From DATLNF01 sp963765815 (GTDB lineage Bacteria; Actinomycetota; Actinomycetes; BP-191): a stretch of 64,000 nt of DNA. Positions 41,202-50,472 of this stretch are shown piece by piece; position 1 is the first letter of the stretch; every line of letters begins with the position of its first letter. The DNA lies in contig CAVXXT010000008.1 in the NCBI GenBank assembly GCA_963765815.1, forward strand, positions 186,001-250,000, in the 5' to 3' direction. Both the position numbers and the translations under genes were made by a program. The notes beneath the pieces are model-generated. The model was not told where the DNA came from and did not search any database. It was given only the letters and a program-made list of their open reading frames with translations.

Positions 41202-42539
41202 ATGACACCGCTAGGTGAGGCGCTTCCTTGGTCGGAGTTCGACGTGGACTTCTACGACGACATCGACCCCGACTTCCAGCCGACCAGCGCCAACGCCGCG
41301 GCCATGGCGATGTGGCCGTTGATGCCGCTGATCCCCTCGACCGACCGCGTGACCGAGCTCCGCGAGATGCGCTCGCGCCTGGCGTCGGCCGACGAGAAGC
41401 TCAGCGCTCTCGAGCTGATTCACCAGCAGATCGCGATGCTGCACTACCAGGCGACGCAGCTGGCAGTCGACCTGTGCGACGCCATGCCGGCACCCAAGGG
41501 CCAGCAGGGTGATGAGGAGTGGGGCCGCGAGGAGATCGCCGCCGCGCTCCACAACGGCTTCTACGCCGCCGACGAGCTGGTCACGGTCGGCCGCGCCGTA
41601 CGCCGGTCGATGCCGACGCTCGGCCGGGCGCTCGCCGACGGCGAGATCTCCTACCGCCACGTCGCGAAGATCGTCGACGGGCTCGGCAAGTACGACCTCG
41701 ACGACGAGACGCTCGACCGGCTGTCCTCGGATCTCGTGGAAGACGCCAAGAGGTGCGCCCCCGCGACCCTGGAGAAGAAGGTGCGGGCCGCGGCGATCGC
41801 GGCAGCGCCAGACCTGGCCGAGGCGGCCGCCAAGGCGACCAAGAAGGGTCGTAAAGTCGATCTCTACCCGGGGTCGGCGGGGGACCAGACCCTCGCCGCG
41901 ACCGGGCCCGCAGCCGAGGTGCAGCTGATCTGGACCGCGCTCGACGCCTGTGCCACCCCGCGCGGATCAGACGACGACCGCGGGATCGACGCCCGCCGCT
42001 TCGACACCCTGGTCAGCTGGGCGCGCGACGCGCTCGCCGACCCGAGTGCGCCGCGACGCAAGGGCCGTCCGGTTCAGGTCAACGTGACGATGTCGTTCGG
42101 CACTGCGTTCGCCCTGGCCAGCCGCGCTGCCGAGCTGCACGGATACGGGCCGATCACGCCCGAGGTCGCCCGTGAGCTCGCCCGCGACGCGAAGTGGCGG
42201 GTGCTCATCGTCGACGCCGTCACGGGCGCCCTCCAGGGGCTCGGCACCGAGAGCTACACGCCGACCGACCGGATCAACGACTTCATCACGACCCGAAGTC
42301 AGACCTGCACTCATCCCGACTGCAACCAGCCGGCGTCAAAGTGCGACACCGACCACGCGATCCCCTGGCCCGACGGTCCGACCTGCACCTGCAACCTCGG
42401 TCCCGACTGCCGACGACATCACCGGTGCAAGCACGAGGGCGGCTGGTCGGTGGAGCAGCTGCCCGACGGCACCCGCATCTCGACCAGCCCGCTCGGCCGC
42501 ACCTACGTCACCGAGCCGCACGCCTACCCCGTCGACTGA
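41202..42539 (+). CDS. DUF222 / 13E12-type HNH endonuclease
   Basis: A 445-residue protein. The DUF222 helical domain takes up residues about 45-330 (RVTELREMRSRLASADEKL.., YRHVAKIVDGLGKY). The C-terminal HNH/zinc part has CTHPDCNQPASKCDTDHAIPW and CRRHHRCKHEGGWSVEQLPDG, with four Cys and the DH/H residues of an HNH site. The family includes the M. tuberculosis 13E12 repeat genes, some of which are, as I recall, LexA-regulated. Its own promoter has a LexA box. DNA damage induction of a nuclease-like protein is the direct prediction. Confidence 0.92.
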   Translation: MTPLGEALPWSEFDVDFYDDIDPDFQPTSANAAAMAMWPLMPLIPSTDRVTELREMRSRLASADEKLSALELIHQQIAMLHYQATQLAVDLCDAMPAPKGQQGDEEWGREEIAAALHNGFYAADELVTVGRAVRRSMPTLGRALADGEISYRHVAKIVDGLGKYDLDDETLDRLSSDLVEDAKRCAPATLEKKVRAAAIAAAPDLAEAAAKATKKGRKVDLYPGSAGDQTLAATGPAAEVQLIWTALDACATPRGSDDDRGIDARRFDTLVSWARDALADPSAPRRKGRPVQVNVTMSFGTAFALASRAAELHGYGPITPEVARELARDAKWRVLIVDAVTGALQGLGTESYTPTDRINDFITTRSQTCTHPDCNQPASKCDTDHAIPWPDGPTCTCNLGPDCRRHHRCKHEGGWSVEQLPDGTRISTSPLGRTYVTEPHAYPVD

Positions 42540-42565
42540 TCACGTATGCGCGGTATCATGACTAC

Positions 42566-42775
42566 ATGGAGAAGCCCATGACTGTCCGCCTGTCCGACGA
42601 GCAGCGAGCGGATCTCGCCGCTGTTGCGCGAGCGGACGGGACGTCCGTCGCGGACACCGTCCGCGCCGCGATCGACGAGCACATCGCCGCGCGGCGTGGG
42701 GATTCGGAGTTCCAGAAGCGGCTTGCCGCGATCATCGAACGCGATCGTGAGCTGCTCGACCGCTTGGCCAAGTGA
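42566..42775 (+). CDS. RHH-type antitoxin
   Basis: A 69-residue protein: MTVRLSDEQRADLAAVARADGTSVADTVRAAIDEHI is the ribbon-helix-helix DNA-binding pattern, followed by an acidic helical tail that would neutralise the toxin. Its stop overlaps the Doc toxin start by 4 nt (GTGA). It probably represses its own promoter; a TATCAT hexamer lies just upstream. Confidence 0.85.
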   Translation: MEKPMTVRLSDEQRADLAAVARADGTSVADTVRAAIDEHIAARRGDSEFQKRLAAIIERDRELLDRLAK

Positions 42776-43164
42776 CGCAGTACCTCGACCTCGCCGACTA
42801 CCTCCTCATCGCCGAGGCGGTCACCGGAGTCTCCGCGCAGACGTTCGCCAGATTGCCGAGTCTCGACCTCGCGGAGTCCGCACTCCACGTACCTCAATCG
42901 GAATTCGATGGAGTCGAGTTCTATCCGGACTTCGCCATGAAGGCAGCGGTCCTCTGCGCGCGCCTGCTGCGCAACCATCCCCTGCCTGATGGCAACAAGC
43001 GTGCGGCGTGGGTCTCGCTCCAAGAGTTCATCGAACGAAACGGCTTCCGCTGGGAGCCGCCGCCGGTGGACGAAGCAGAGTCGACGGTCGTCGCAGTCGC
43101 GAGCTCCACGATGTCGGAGTCCGACTTCGCCGATTGGCTACGAGGTCGGATCGTCGCGCGGTAG
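42772..43164 (+). CDS. doc: Doc/Fic-family toxin
   Basis: A 130-residue Fic-fold protein with HPLPDGNKRAAWVSLQEF (His69, Asp73, Gly74, Asn75, Lys76, Arg77), the Doc form of the Fic motif, and a YPDFAMKAAVLCARLL helix before it. Doc toxins phosphorylate EF-Tu. The RHH partner is directly upstream. Confidence 0.9.
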   Translation: MTQYLDLADYLLIAEAVTGVSAQTFARLPSLDLAESALHVPQSEFDGVEFYPDFAMKAAVLCARLLRNHPLPDGNKRAAWVSLQEFIERNGFRWEPPPVDEAESTVVAVASSTMSESDFADWLRGRIVAR

Positions 43165-43201
43165 TCGATCAACGGTCGAGTCGACGGCCTGGAAACGGAC
43201 G

Positions 43202-44311
43202 TCATCCCCGGCGCAGGGTCTCCGCCACCGCGGCGTACGCCGGCTTGGGGGCGTAGCTCTCGTCGAGCAGCAGCGGCATCTCGCCGGGCTTCCAGGTGTG
43301 CCCGTCGGACACGCCCCACGTGACGACCGTGTCGCAGCGGCGTACCCGCAGGCAGGCCTCGACGACGGCCCGGTAGATCGCCGCCTGCCGGTCCCGCCAG
43401 CCGCCCGGCCCCTCGCCGAAGCGGGCCCGGGTGGGCGGCGCGGCGGCGACGTCGAGCTCGGTCACCGCGACCTCGAGGCCGAGGTCGGCGAAGCGGTTCA
43501 TGGTCGCCATCACCCGGCCGACCGCGGGTGGGTAGTCGGCGGTGAGGTGCGCCTGCATCCCGATCCCGTGCAGCGGTACGCCGGAAGCCAGCAGCCGGCG
43601 GGCCAGCGCGACGTAGGCGTCAGCGCGCGGACCGCCCTCCTCGAAGCCGTAGTCGTTGAGGAAGAGCCGCGCGTCCGGGTCGGCCTCGTGGGCGGCGCGC
43701 AGCGCGATGTCGATGTAGTCGGGCCCGATCCGGTCGAGCCACACGGAGCGGCGCAGCGACCCGTCCGCCTCGATCGGCTCGTTGACGACGTCCCACTCGG
43801 TGACCCGGCCGCGGAAGTGGCTGACCACCGCGGTGACGTGCCGCCGCAGTACGTCGATCATCTCGTCGCGGCTGCGCTCCGGCGCCGTCGCCCAGTCGGG
43901 CACCCGCAGGTGCCAGACCAGGGGCGTGCCGCGCACGGTCATGTCATTGGCCTCGGCGAAGGACGCCAGCAGGTTGGCGTCGCAGAAGTTGAAGACGCCT
44001 TCGACGCCCTGGACGACCTCCATCTTCATCGCGTTCTCGGGCGTGAGTACGGCGTACTCCCGGGCCAGTGCGTCGCGATACGCCTGCTCGTCGCGCAGCG
44101 GGCCGGCCGCGGCCGCGGCTCCCACCTGCAGCCGTGCGCCTGCCGTGCCCTTGAGCGCGCCAGGTGCGCTCGGCGTCACCGGCAGGGCGCCGAGCGGGCA
44201 GCTGATGACGACCGGCTCGGGGAGCAGCGGCTCGGCGACGGCGCTCGACGCCGCCAGGGCGACGGCGAGCAGCGTCAGCCCGAGTGCGCGCCGCGGCGAG
44301 AGTCCCCCCAT
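43202..44311 (-). CDS. Secreted GH10 endo-1,4-beta-xylanase-like glycoside hydrolase
   Basis: A 369-residue protein. The signal peptide (ALGLTLLAVALAASSAVAEP) is followed by a GH10 barrel with YAVLTPENAMKMEVVQG, GTPLVWHLRVPDW, WDVVNEPIE (acid/base Glu178), LFLNDYGFEEGG, GIGMQAHL and VAVTELDVAA (nucleophile Glu285), ending VTWGVSDGHTWKPG. It may cut plant xylan or, given its place, the locus's own polymer. Two ordinary Cys pairs fit export. Confidence 0.93.
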   Translation of the reverse strand: MGGLSPRRALGLTLLAVALAASSAVAEPLLPEPVVISCPLGALPVTPSAPGALKGTAGARLQVGAAAAAGPLRDEQAYRDALAREYAVLTPENAMKMEVVQGVEGVFNFCDANLLASFAEANDMTVRGTPLVWHLRVPDWATAPERSRDEMIDVLRRHVTAVVSHFRGRVTEWDVVNEPIEADGSLRRSVWLDRIGPDYIDIALRAAHEADPDARLFLNDYGFEEGGPRADAYVALARRLLASGVPLHGIGMQAHLTADYPPAVGRVMATMNRFADLGLEVAVTELDVAAAPPTRARFGEGPGGWRDRQAAIYRAVVEACLRVRRCDTVVTWGVSDGHTWKPGEMPLLLDESYAPKPAYAAVAETLRRG

Positions 44312-44352
44312 GAGGGATGAAGGCTTCGGCGCCGCGCCGCCCGATCCTGCGG

Positions 44353-45540
44353 TCAGTCGTCGATCACGTCGTCCGGCAGGGCGGCCAGGACGATCTGCAC
44401 GGCGTCGTCGACCGAGCCGGTGCTGGTGTCGACGACCACCTCGGCGTCGGTCGGCGCCTCGTAGGGGTCGCTCACCCCGGTGAAGCCGGGCAGCCCGCCG
44501 GCCCGCGCCTTGGCGTAGAGGCCCTTGCGGTCGCGCGCCTCGCACACCTCGATCGGAGTCGCGACGTGCACGAGCACGAAGCGGGCGCCGACCTCCGCCG
44601 CCATCGCGCGCACCGCGGCGCGCGCGGCGGCGTACGGCGCGATCGGGCAGGCCACCGCGATGCCGCCGTGCCGCGCTACCTCGACCGCGGTCCAGCCGAT
44701 CCGGCGCACGTTGATGTCGCGGTGCTCCGCGGAGAAGCCGAGCTCGCTCGACAGGTGCCGGCGTACTACGTCGCCGTCGAGCAGTGTCACCGTGCGCCCA
44801 GACTCGACCAGCCGCGCCGTCACCGACCGGGCGATCGTCGACTTGCCCGACCCGGAGAGCCCGGTGAAGAGGACCACCAGCCCGCCGCTGTCCGGCCGGG
44901 CGGCCGGCGCCGACTCGACGTCCATGTGCCGGTCGCCGTACGACGCGGCCACCTGCTCGCGCAGCCGCGGCGTGCCGGCGTCGGGCACCGCCACCGCGCG
45001 CACCCGCTCTGCGCCGAGCTGCTCCCCGAGCAGCGCGGCCGAGACGCGCAGGTCGTCGGCGCGCGCGTACCAGCTCGAGTCGGTCACGTCGTGCGGCCCG
45101 AGCAGGCCGAGCAGGACGACACACGAGCCTTCGGCGGCCATCGTCCGCAGCACGCCCGCACCGCGCTCGGTCAGCGCCCCGGCGTACGCCGTCACGACGT
45201 GCCGGCCCGCGGCCCACGCCCGGATCTCCGCCGGGGTGGCGCGCAGGTCGGCGGCGTCGACGTGGCCGACCGACTCGACCCGCACCCACGTGCCGGACGC
45301 GCCGTCGTCGCCCACCGACTCCACCCGCAGCCCCGCGACCACGACGCCCTCGGGATCGGCGAGGGCGACGGTCGCCGCGACCTCGACGTCACCGAGGGGC
45401 AGCGGCTGCGGGGGCAGCGAACCGGCGAGCACCAGCTCGACCAGGCCGAGCTCGCGCGGGCCGAGCACGCGCTGCGGCCAGGCGGCGGCCTCAACGGGAG
45501 TCGCGGTCTCGAGCACGTGCCGCAGCGTAGCGACCGGCAC
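44353..45540 (-). CDS. cysC: APS kinase with degenerate ATP-sulfurylase-like N-terminal half
   Basis: A 395-residue protein. The C-terminal 175 residues are a full APS kinase: VVLFTGLSGSGKSTIARSV (P-loop about 227-235), LLDGDVVRRHLSSELGFSAEHRDINVRR and FVLVHVATPIEVCEARDRKGLYAKAR. The first 200 residues follow an ATP sulfurylase plan (LGPRELGLVELVLAG like the PUA-type start, then a HVVTAYAGALTERG segment), but the usual Q-x-R-N-P and H-x-x-H motifs are absent, so this half is probably inactive or regulatory. The kinase makes PAPS. GTG 45,540 has GGGAAG upstream; an ATG at 45,555 would overlap the cysD start codon. Confidence 0.85.
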   Translation of the reverse strand: MPVATLRHVLETATPVEAAAWPQRVLGPRELGLVELVLAGSLPPQPLPLGDVEVAATVALADPEGVVVAGLRVESVGDDGASGTWVRVESVGHVDAADLRATPAEIRAWAAGRHVVTAYAGALTERGAGVLRTMAAEGSCVVLLGLLGPHDVTDSSWYARADDLRVSAALLGEQLGAERVRAVAVPDAGTPRLREQVAASYGDRHMDVESAPAARPDSGGLVVLFTGLSGSGKSTIARSVTARLVESGRTVTLLDGDVVRRHLSSELGFSAEHRDINVRRIGWTAVEVARHGGIAVACPIAPYAAARAAVRAMAAEVGARFVLVHVATPIEVCEARDRKGLYAKARAGGLPGFTGVSDPYEAPTDAEVVVDTSTGSVDDAVQIVLAALPDDVIDD

Positions 45541-45553
45541 GTAGGCTTCCCGC

Positions 45554-46459
45554 ATGGTCACGACGTACGAGCTGTCGCACCTCGACGCGCTCGAGGCGGA
45601 GTCGGTGCACATCGTGCGCGAGGTCGCCGCCGAGTTCGAGCGCCCGTGCCTGCTGTTCTCCGGCGGCAAGGACTCGATCGTCATGCTCCGGCTCGCCGAG
45701 AAGGCGTTCTGGCCGGCCGGCATCCCCTTCGCCGTCATGCACGTCGACACCGGTCACAACTTCCCCGAGGTGCTGGCCTTCCGCGACAAGCGGGTCGCCG
45801 AGCTCGGCGTCCGCCTGGTCGTCGCCAGCGTCGAGGACTCGATCGCCAAGGGCCGGGTCCGTGAGCGCCCCGACGGCGTGCGCAACCCGCTGCAGACGGT
45901 CACCCTGCTCGACGCGATCAACGAGCACCGGTACGACGCGGTCTTCGGCGGCGCCCGTCGTGACGAGGAGAAGGCGCGGGCGAAGGAGCGGGTCTTCTCC
46001 TTCCGCGACGAGTTCGGCCAGTGGGACCCGAAGAACCAGCGTCCCGAGCTGTGGTCGCTCTACAACGGCCGGCACTTCCCGGGCGAGCACATCCGGGTCT
46101 TCCCGCTGTCCAACTGGACCGAGCTCGACATCTGGCACTACCTCGCGCGCGAGCAGCTCGAGATCCCGTCGATCTACTTCGCCCATCACCGCGAGGTGTT
46201 CCTCCGCGACGGCATGTGGTTCGCGGTCGGCGAGCACACGCCGCCGCGCGACGGCGAGGAGGTCGAGACGCGGATGGTGCGCTACCGCACCGTCGGCGAC
46301 ATGACCTGCACCGGCGCCGTCGAGTCCACCGCTGCGTCGTACGACGACGTCGTGGTCGAGGTCGCGACCGCGCGCACCACCGAGCGCGGCGCGAGCCGCG
46401 CCGACGACCGGATGAGCGAGGCCGCGATGGAGGACCGCAAGCGCCAGGGCTACTTCTAG
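45554..46459 (+). CDS. cysD: Sulfate adenylyltransferase subunit 2
   Basis: A 301-residue protein with LLFSGGKDSIVMLRLAEKA (PP-loop), HVDTGHNFPEVLAFRD, FGGARRDEEKARAKERVFSFRDEFG and VFPLSNWTELDIWHYL, all CysD signatures. It works with CysN to form APS. It is divergent from the APS-kinase fusion and lies 9 kb from cysN. A TAGGCT hexamer ends 6 nt before the ATG, consistent with a leaderless transcript. Confidence 0.96.
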   Translation: MVTTYELSHLDALEAESVHIVREVAAEFERPCLLFSGGKDSIVMLRLAEKAFWPAGIPFAVMHVDTGHNFPEVLAFRDKRVAELGVRLVVASVEDSIAKGRVRERPDGVRNPLQTVTLLDAINEHRYDAVFGGARRDEEKARAKERVFSFRDEFGQWDPKNQRPELWSLYNGRHFPGEHIRVFPLSNWTELDIWHYLAREQLEIPSIYFAHHREVFLRDGMWFAVGEHTPPRDGEEVETRMVRYRTVGDMTCTGAVESTAASYDDVVVEVATARTTERGASRADDRMSEAAMEDRKRQGYF

Positions 46460-46472
46460 TCCTCGCCCGAGC

Positions 46473-47594
46473 TCAGCTCTCCTGGACCAGCTGCCAGGTG
46501 GCGCCGCCGTCGGCGGTGACCAGGCCACGCAGCTGTGACCCCCACGCGACCAGGCCGAACCCGCGGCCCGCGGTCGAGAAGCCGACGCCGAGCCAGCCGT
46601 CGTGCTCGATCTCCGCCGAGACGCACGGCGTCGCGGTCCACGTGCGGCCGCCGTCGCGCGACCGGCGCAGCTCGCCCTCGGGGCAACCGCCCTTGCTGAT
46701 CGCCACCAGCAGCTCGTCGCCGACGCGGTCCAGCGACAGCAGCCGCCCGGCCCCGCCCAGCCCGTCCGCGCCGGGCGCCACGCCGCGCGCCGAGCGGGTC
46801 ATGGCCGTCCACGACGCGCCGCCGTTCGTCGTCCGGTAGACCCCACGCGCCTGCCCGGCGCTCGTCACGTCGCCCTCGCAGGTGACGATCGCCTCGCTGG
46901 TCGACACCGCGACGACGCGGCGCGGCGGACTCGCTGTGCCGCCGCAGGGCGTGCTGGTCGGCGTCAGGCTCGTCCCGCCGCCGGTCACGCGAGCGATGCC
47001 CGCCGGTATGCGGGTGACCGCCCAGCCGTCGTTCTCGGTGACCAGGTCGAGATCGATCACCGGTCTCGCGGGGCTGGCGATCGGGTGCCACGACGCCCCG
47101 GCGTCCGACGTGTTCCACGCACCGACCTTGCAGTTCTTCGTCCAGCCGACGACCGTCCCGTGCCGCGCATCGGCGAAGGACATCGCGGTCAGCCCGATCA
47201 GCGGCACGTCGAGCCGCAGCCAGCTGCGGCCGGCGTTCGCGGTCGCCAGCAGCGCGGGCGCCGGCCGGACGCACGAGAGGTCGACCGGCGCGCGGTAGAC
47301 GACGTCGTCGTTGACCACGTCGAGCAGCCAGGTGTCCGGCGGGGGCGGACCAGTCGGCCGCACCCCCGTCACCGACGACTCCGACGGCACCGGCAGCAGG
47401 CCGGAGATCGTCACCCGCGGCCGCGGTGCGCCGACGACGGCGGCGGGCGGCGCTTTCTCGATCGTCAGCGCGATGACCAGATGACGCACCGCCCAGCCGG
47501 CGAGGGCGAGGACGGCCAGGTTCAGCACGATCCGGCCCCACCGGCTCCGGTCGCGCAGCGCGCGCCTCGCGGAGCGCCGCAGGTCGGTGGGCAC
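46473..47594 (-). CDS. Signal-anchored BNR/YCF48-like beta-propeller protein 2
   Basis: A 373-residue protein: basic N-terminus, one membrane segment (IVLNLAVLALAGWAVRHLVIAL), a Pro/Thr linker, then blades with NAGRSWLRL, DAGASWHPI, TNGGASWTAM, RDGGRTWTA and DGGATWQLV. It resembles the protein at 18,448 in plan and in its partner: both sit beside a Wzz/BY-kinase gene. It starts 20 nt after the restored stop of that kinase. An overlapping open frame continuing from the kinase gene is a frameshift artefact. Confidence 0.78.
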   Translation of the reverse strand: MPTDLRRSARRALRDRSRWGRIVLNLAVLALAGWAVRHLVIALTIEKAPPAAVVGAPRPRVTISGLLPVPSESSVTGVRPTGPPPPDTWLLDVVNDDVVYRAPVDLSCVRPAPALLATANAGRSWLRLDVPLIGLTAMSFADARHGTVVGWTKNCKVGAWNTSDAGASWHPIASPARPVIDLDLVTENDGWAVTRIPAGIARVTGGGTSLTPTSTPCGGTASPPRRVVAVSTSEAIVTCEGDVTSAGQARGVYRTTNGGASWTAMTRSARGVAPGADGLGGAGRLLSLDRVGDELLVAISKGGCPEGELRRSRDGGRTWTATPCVSAEIEHDGWLGVGFSTAGRGFGLVAWGSQLRGLVTADGGATWQLVQES

Positions 47595-47614
47595 AGGGGG
47601 CGTCGGCAGGGCGA

Positions 47615-49323
47615 CTAGTCCTCGGACCGGGGGAGAGGCTCTCCCACCCGGGAGCGAACTCGCCGGGAGCCAGCTGCTCCGCCGCCGCGCGGCGCATCCA
47701 GCGGCTGCGCTGCGCCTGCACGGTCTTGAACGCGCGCTCGGACACGTTGGGGTCGATCTCGCGCAGGCCGCGCGATCCCACTCGGGGCTTCGGCGCGGGT
47801 GCGGGCGGCGGTGGCGTCAGCTCGGGCGCCGCCACGACCCGGGTCATCGCCGACGGCGCGCGCACGGGTACGGCGGGCGGGTCGACGACCGCGGCGGCCA
47901 CCTTGCGGTCCGCGCTGCGCCGCCGCGGGGTCGCCGGCGTGATGACGTCGCGGGTGACTGAGATCTCCTCCGGCTGCCCGCGGAAATACGCGTAGTTGTC
48001 GGCGTAGCTGTCGCCGCCGCGGTCCTGTGCGAAGTTCAGGCTCGGGCCGAGCAGCCGCGCGCCGACCGTGGTCAGCAGCTGGCGGGAGCGGCGCAGCTGG
48101 TCGCGCGACGTCTTGCCGCTGCGCACGACCAGGATCACGCCGCTGACCGACGCCGCGAGGATCGCCGCGTCGGTGACCGGCAGCAGCGGCGGGGTGTCGA
48201 ACAGCACGACGTCGTACCGCGCCTCGAGGCCCGCGATGACCTCGAGCATGCCCTGCGAGCCGAGCACCTCGCTCGGGTTCGGCGGCAGCGGGCCGGTGGC
48301 CAGCACGTCGAGCCGGCCGCCCTGCCAGCTCTGGATCGCGTCGTCGAGCGGGGTCAGGCCGAGCAGCACGCTGGTGAGCCCGACCGCCGGCTCGACGCCG
48401 AGGTAGTCCTCGAGCGACGGGCTGCGCAGGTCGGCGTCGACCAGGCAGACCCGCTGCCCGCCGTCGGCGAACGTGACCGCGAGGTTGCACGCCATCCGCG
48501 ACTTGCCCTCGCTCGGCACCGAGCTGGTGACGACGAGGGAGCGCACCGGGTCGTCCACGCCGAGGAACGACACGTTGGTCCGCAGCTGCCGGTACTGCTC
48601 GGCGACCCTCGACCGCGGGTTGCTCACCGAGACCAGCCGGCTCGCCGCCGCCTCGCCGTCGAAGCTGATGTGGCCGATGACGCCGGCGCCCTCGAGCACG
48701 CCGATCAGGTCCTCCTCGTTCTTCACGCTCTGGTCGAGCAGGTCGGCGATGAAGGCGAACGCGGTGCCGACGAGCAGGCCGAGCAGGACCGCGAGGGTGA
48801 TGTTGACCCGGGTGCGCGGGACGAACGGCTCCACCGGCAGCGACGCCGGCTCGATGACGCTGACCGTGACCGGTGACTGATCGGCCGCCCGCGGGCTCTC
48901 GATCTGGTCGACGATGCCGGGGAAGATCTCCCCGACCGCCTTCGCGACCGCCTGCGCGCGGACCGGGCTGACGTCGACGACGGAGACGTCCATGAGGGTC
49001 GTCTCCGCCCGCTGCCGGGCGCGCAGGATCGGGGTGCCGGGAAGGCCGAGGGTGCCCACCGCGTCGAGGACCGGGTCCTTCACCCGGCGGGTGCCGACCA
49101 GGTCGGCGTAGCTGCTGACGCGCTGCTCGGAGAGCTGGCCGCTCTGGATGGCGTTGCCGACGTCGGTGGAGCCCTGACCGGAGATGAACAGCGTGAGCGT
49201 CGAGCGGTAGAGGCGGGTCTGCTGCGCCGAGTAGAACGCGGCCGAGCCGACGCACACGAGCAGCACCAGGGCCAGCCAGCGCCAGCGCTTGATCAGGATC
49301 TTCAGGTAGCTCTGGATCTCCAC
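47615..49323 (-). CDS. Wzz/CapA-type chain-length protein fused to BY-kinase (copy 2), frameshift near C-terminus
   Basis: The N-terminus MEIQSYLKILIKRWRWLALVLL and a second membrane segment after PRTRVNITLAVLLGLLVG bracket the Wzz domain. The kinase domain has VTSSVPSEGKSRMACNLAV (Walker A), VCLVDADLRSP, and VVLFDTPPLLPVTDAA. A Tyr cluster YADNYAYFRG follows, then about 120 Pro/Ala-rich residues. In the given sequence the frame has no stop here and runs on to 46,456 through the propeller gene. Adding one G to the GGGGG run at 47,629-47,633 gives a stop at 47,615, just before the next start. The length 3n+2 agrees with one missing base. Confidence 0.88.
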
Positions 49324-49366
49324 GTGGCCCTCTCGGCGCAGATGAGGCGCCCAGGATATCCGCGGG

Positions 49367-50472
49367 TCAGCGCGGGAGGTCGTGGCAGCGGGCGGCCTCG
49401 GCGCGGATCCGCTCGATGAAGCGCTCTTCCGAGAACGTCTCGGCGTGTGTGCGGATGGCGTCGGCGTCCCAGGTGGCGTGGTCGGCCTCGACGATGGCCT
49501 TGGCGAAGCTGTCCGGGCTCGCAGCGTCGGAGAACAGGCCGCTGCTGCCCTCGTCGATCGTGTCGAGGTAGCCGCCGCTGCGCAGTGCGACCACCGGCAC
49601 GCCGAACGTGTTCGCCTCGAGCGGGGTCAGGCCGAAGTCCTCGTACGACGGCGCCAGCACCAGCCGCGCGTTGCGGTAGAGCCAGCGCAGCTGCCGTCGT
49701 CGCGCACCCGGCTCAGCATGGTGATCCGCGGCGTGGCCTGCGCGCGCAGCTCGCCCTCCAGCGGCCCGCTGCCGACGACGACGAGCCGGTTGCCGGTCGC
49801 CTCGGCGGCGGCGATGGCGACGTCGACGTTCTTGTACGGCATCAGCCGGCTCACCACGAGCAGGTAGCCGCGCTCCAGGCCCGGCACCGGGTCCTCGGGC
49901 CCCTCGGCGCGCAGGGCCGGCGGCGGCGGCACGATCGTCGCGCCTCGATGCCGTAGATGGCCCAGATCGCGTCGCGCACGGCGCGTGAGTTGCAGAGGTA
50001 GCCCGCCGCCCGGCACGCGCTGCGCCGGTCCCACTCGCGCAGCACCGGGCCGAGTGTGGCGAGCGCCGGCCCGCGCCGCGCGCCCGGGATCGCGGCCGAG
50101 GTACTGCCGCGGCTGGTAGAGCCACCGGGCCGGCGCGTGGCAGTAGACGAGCTTGACGCGCGCGTCGGTGCGGACGCCGTGCGCCCAGCCGCTCGCTGCT
50201 GCAGAGACCAGGTCCGCGTCGTCGATGCGGCAGGCCGGGCCAACGTCGGCGCGTAGAAGGGCAGCGCGAGGCGGTGGTCCCGGCGCAGTCGGGCCTGGCG
50301 ATTGAGCGCAGCTCGGCCGCACGTCGACGTCGCGGAACTCGGGGAACGTCTCGCCCGGCTCGTACAGCGACGTGTAGAGCGGCGCGTCGGGGAACGCGCG
50401 GGACAGCGACAGCGCGACCCGCTCCGCGCCGCCCAGCTGGGTCAGGTAGTCGTGGACCAGCGCGACCCTCAT
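49367..50472 (-). pseudogene. GT4 family glycosyltransferase with several frameshifts
   Basis: The N-terminus MRVALVHDYLTQLGGAERV starts at 50,472. Family segments then appear in alternating frames: LVYCHAPARWLYQPRQYLGR, YLLVVSRLMPYKNVDVAIAA, NRLVVVGSGPLEGELRA and LVLAPSYEDFGLTPLEANTF. The end reads through to 49,367 in a different frame. At least three indels are needed; no in-frame nonsense codon is needed to explain the sequence. The recovered protein of about 368 residues is of normal length, so sequencing error is as likely as decay. The start overlaps the upstream GT4 stop (ATGA). Confidence 0.75.

Noticed and set aside
46456..49323. A 955-residue Wzz-kinase fusion
   Set aside because: The last 380 residues are a wrong-frame reading of the beta-propeller gene (Arg/Ala/Pro-rich, no motifs); a one-base slip at a G-run explains it.
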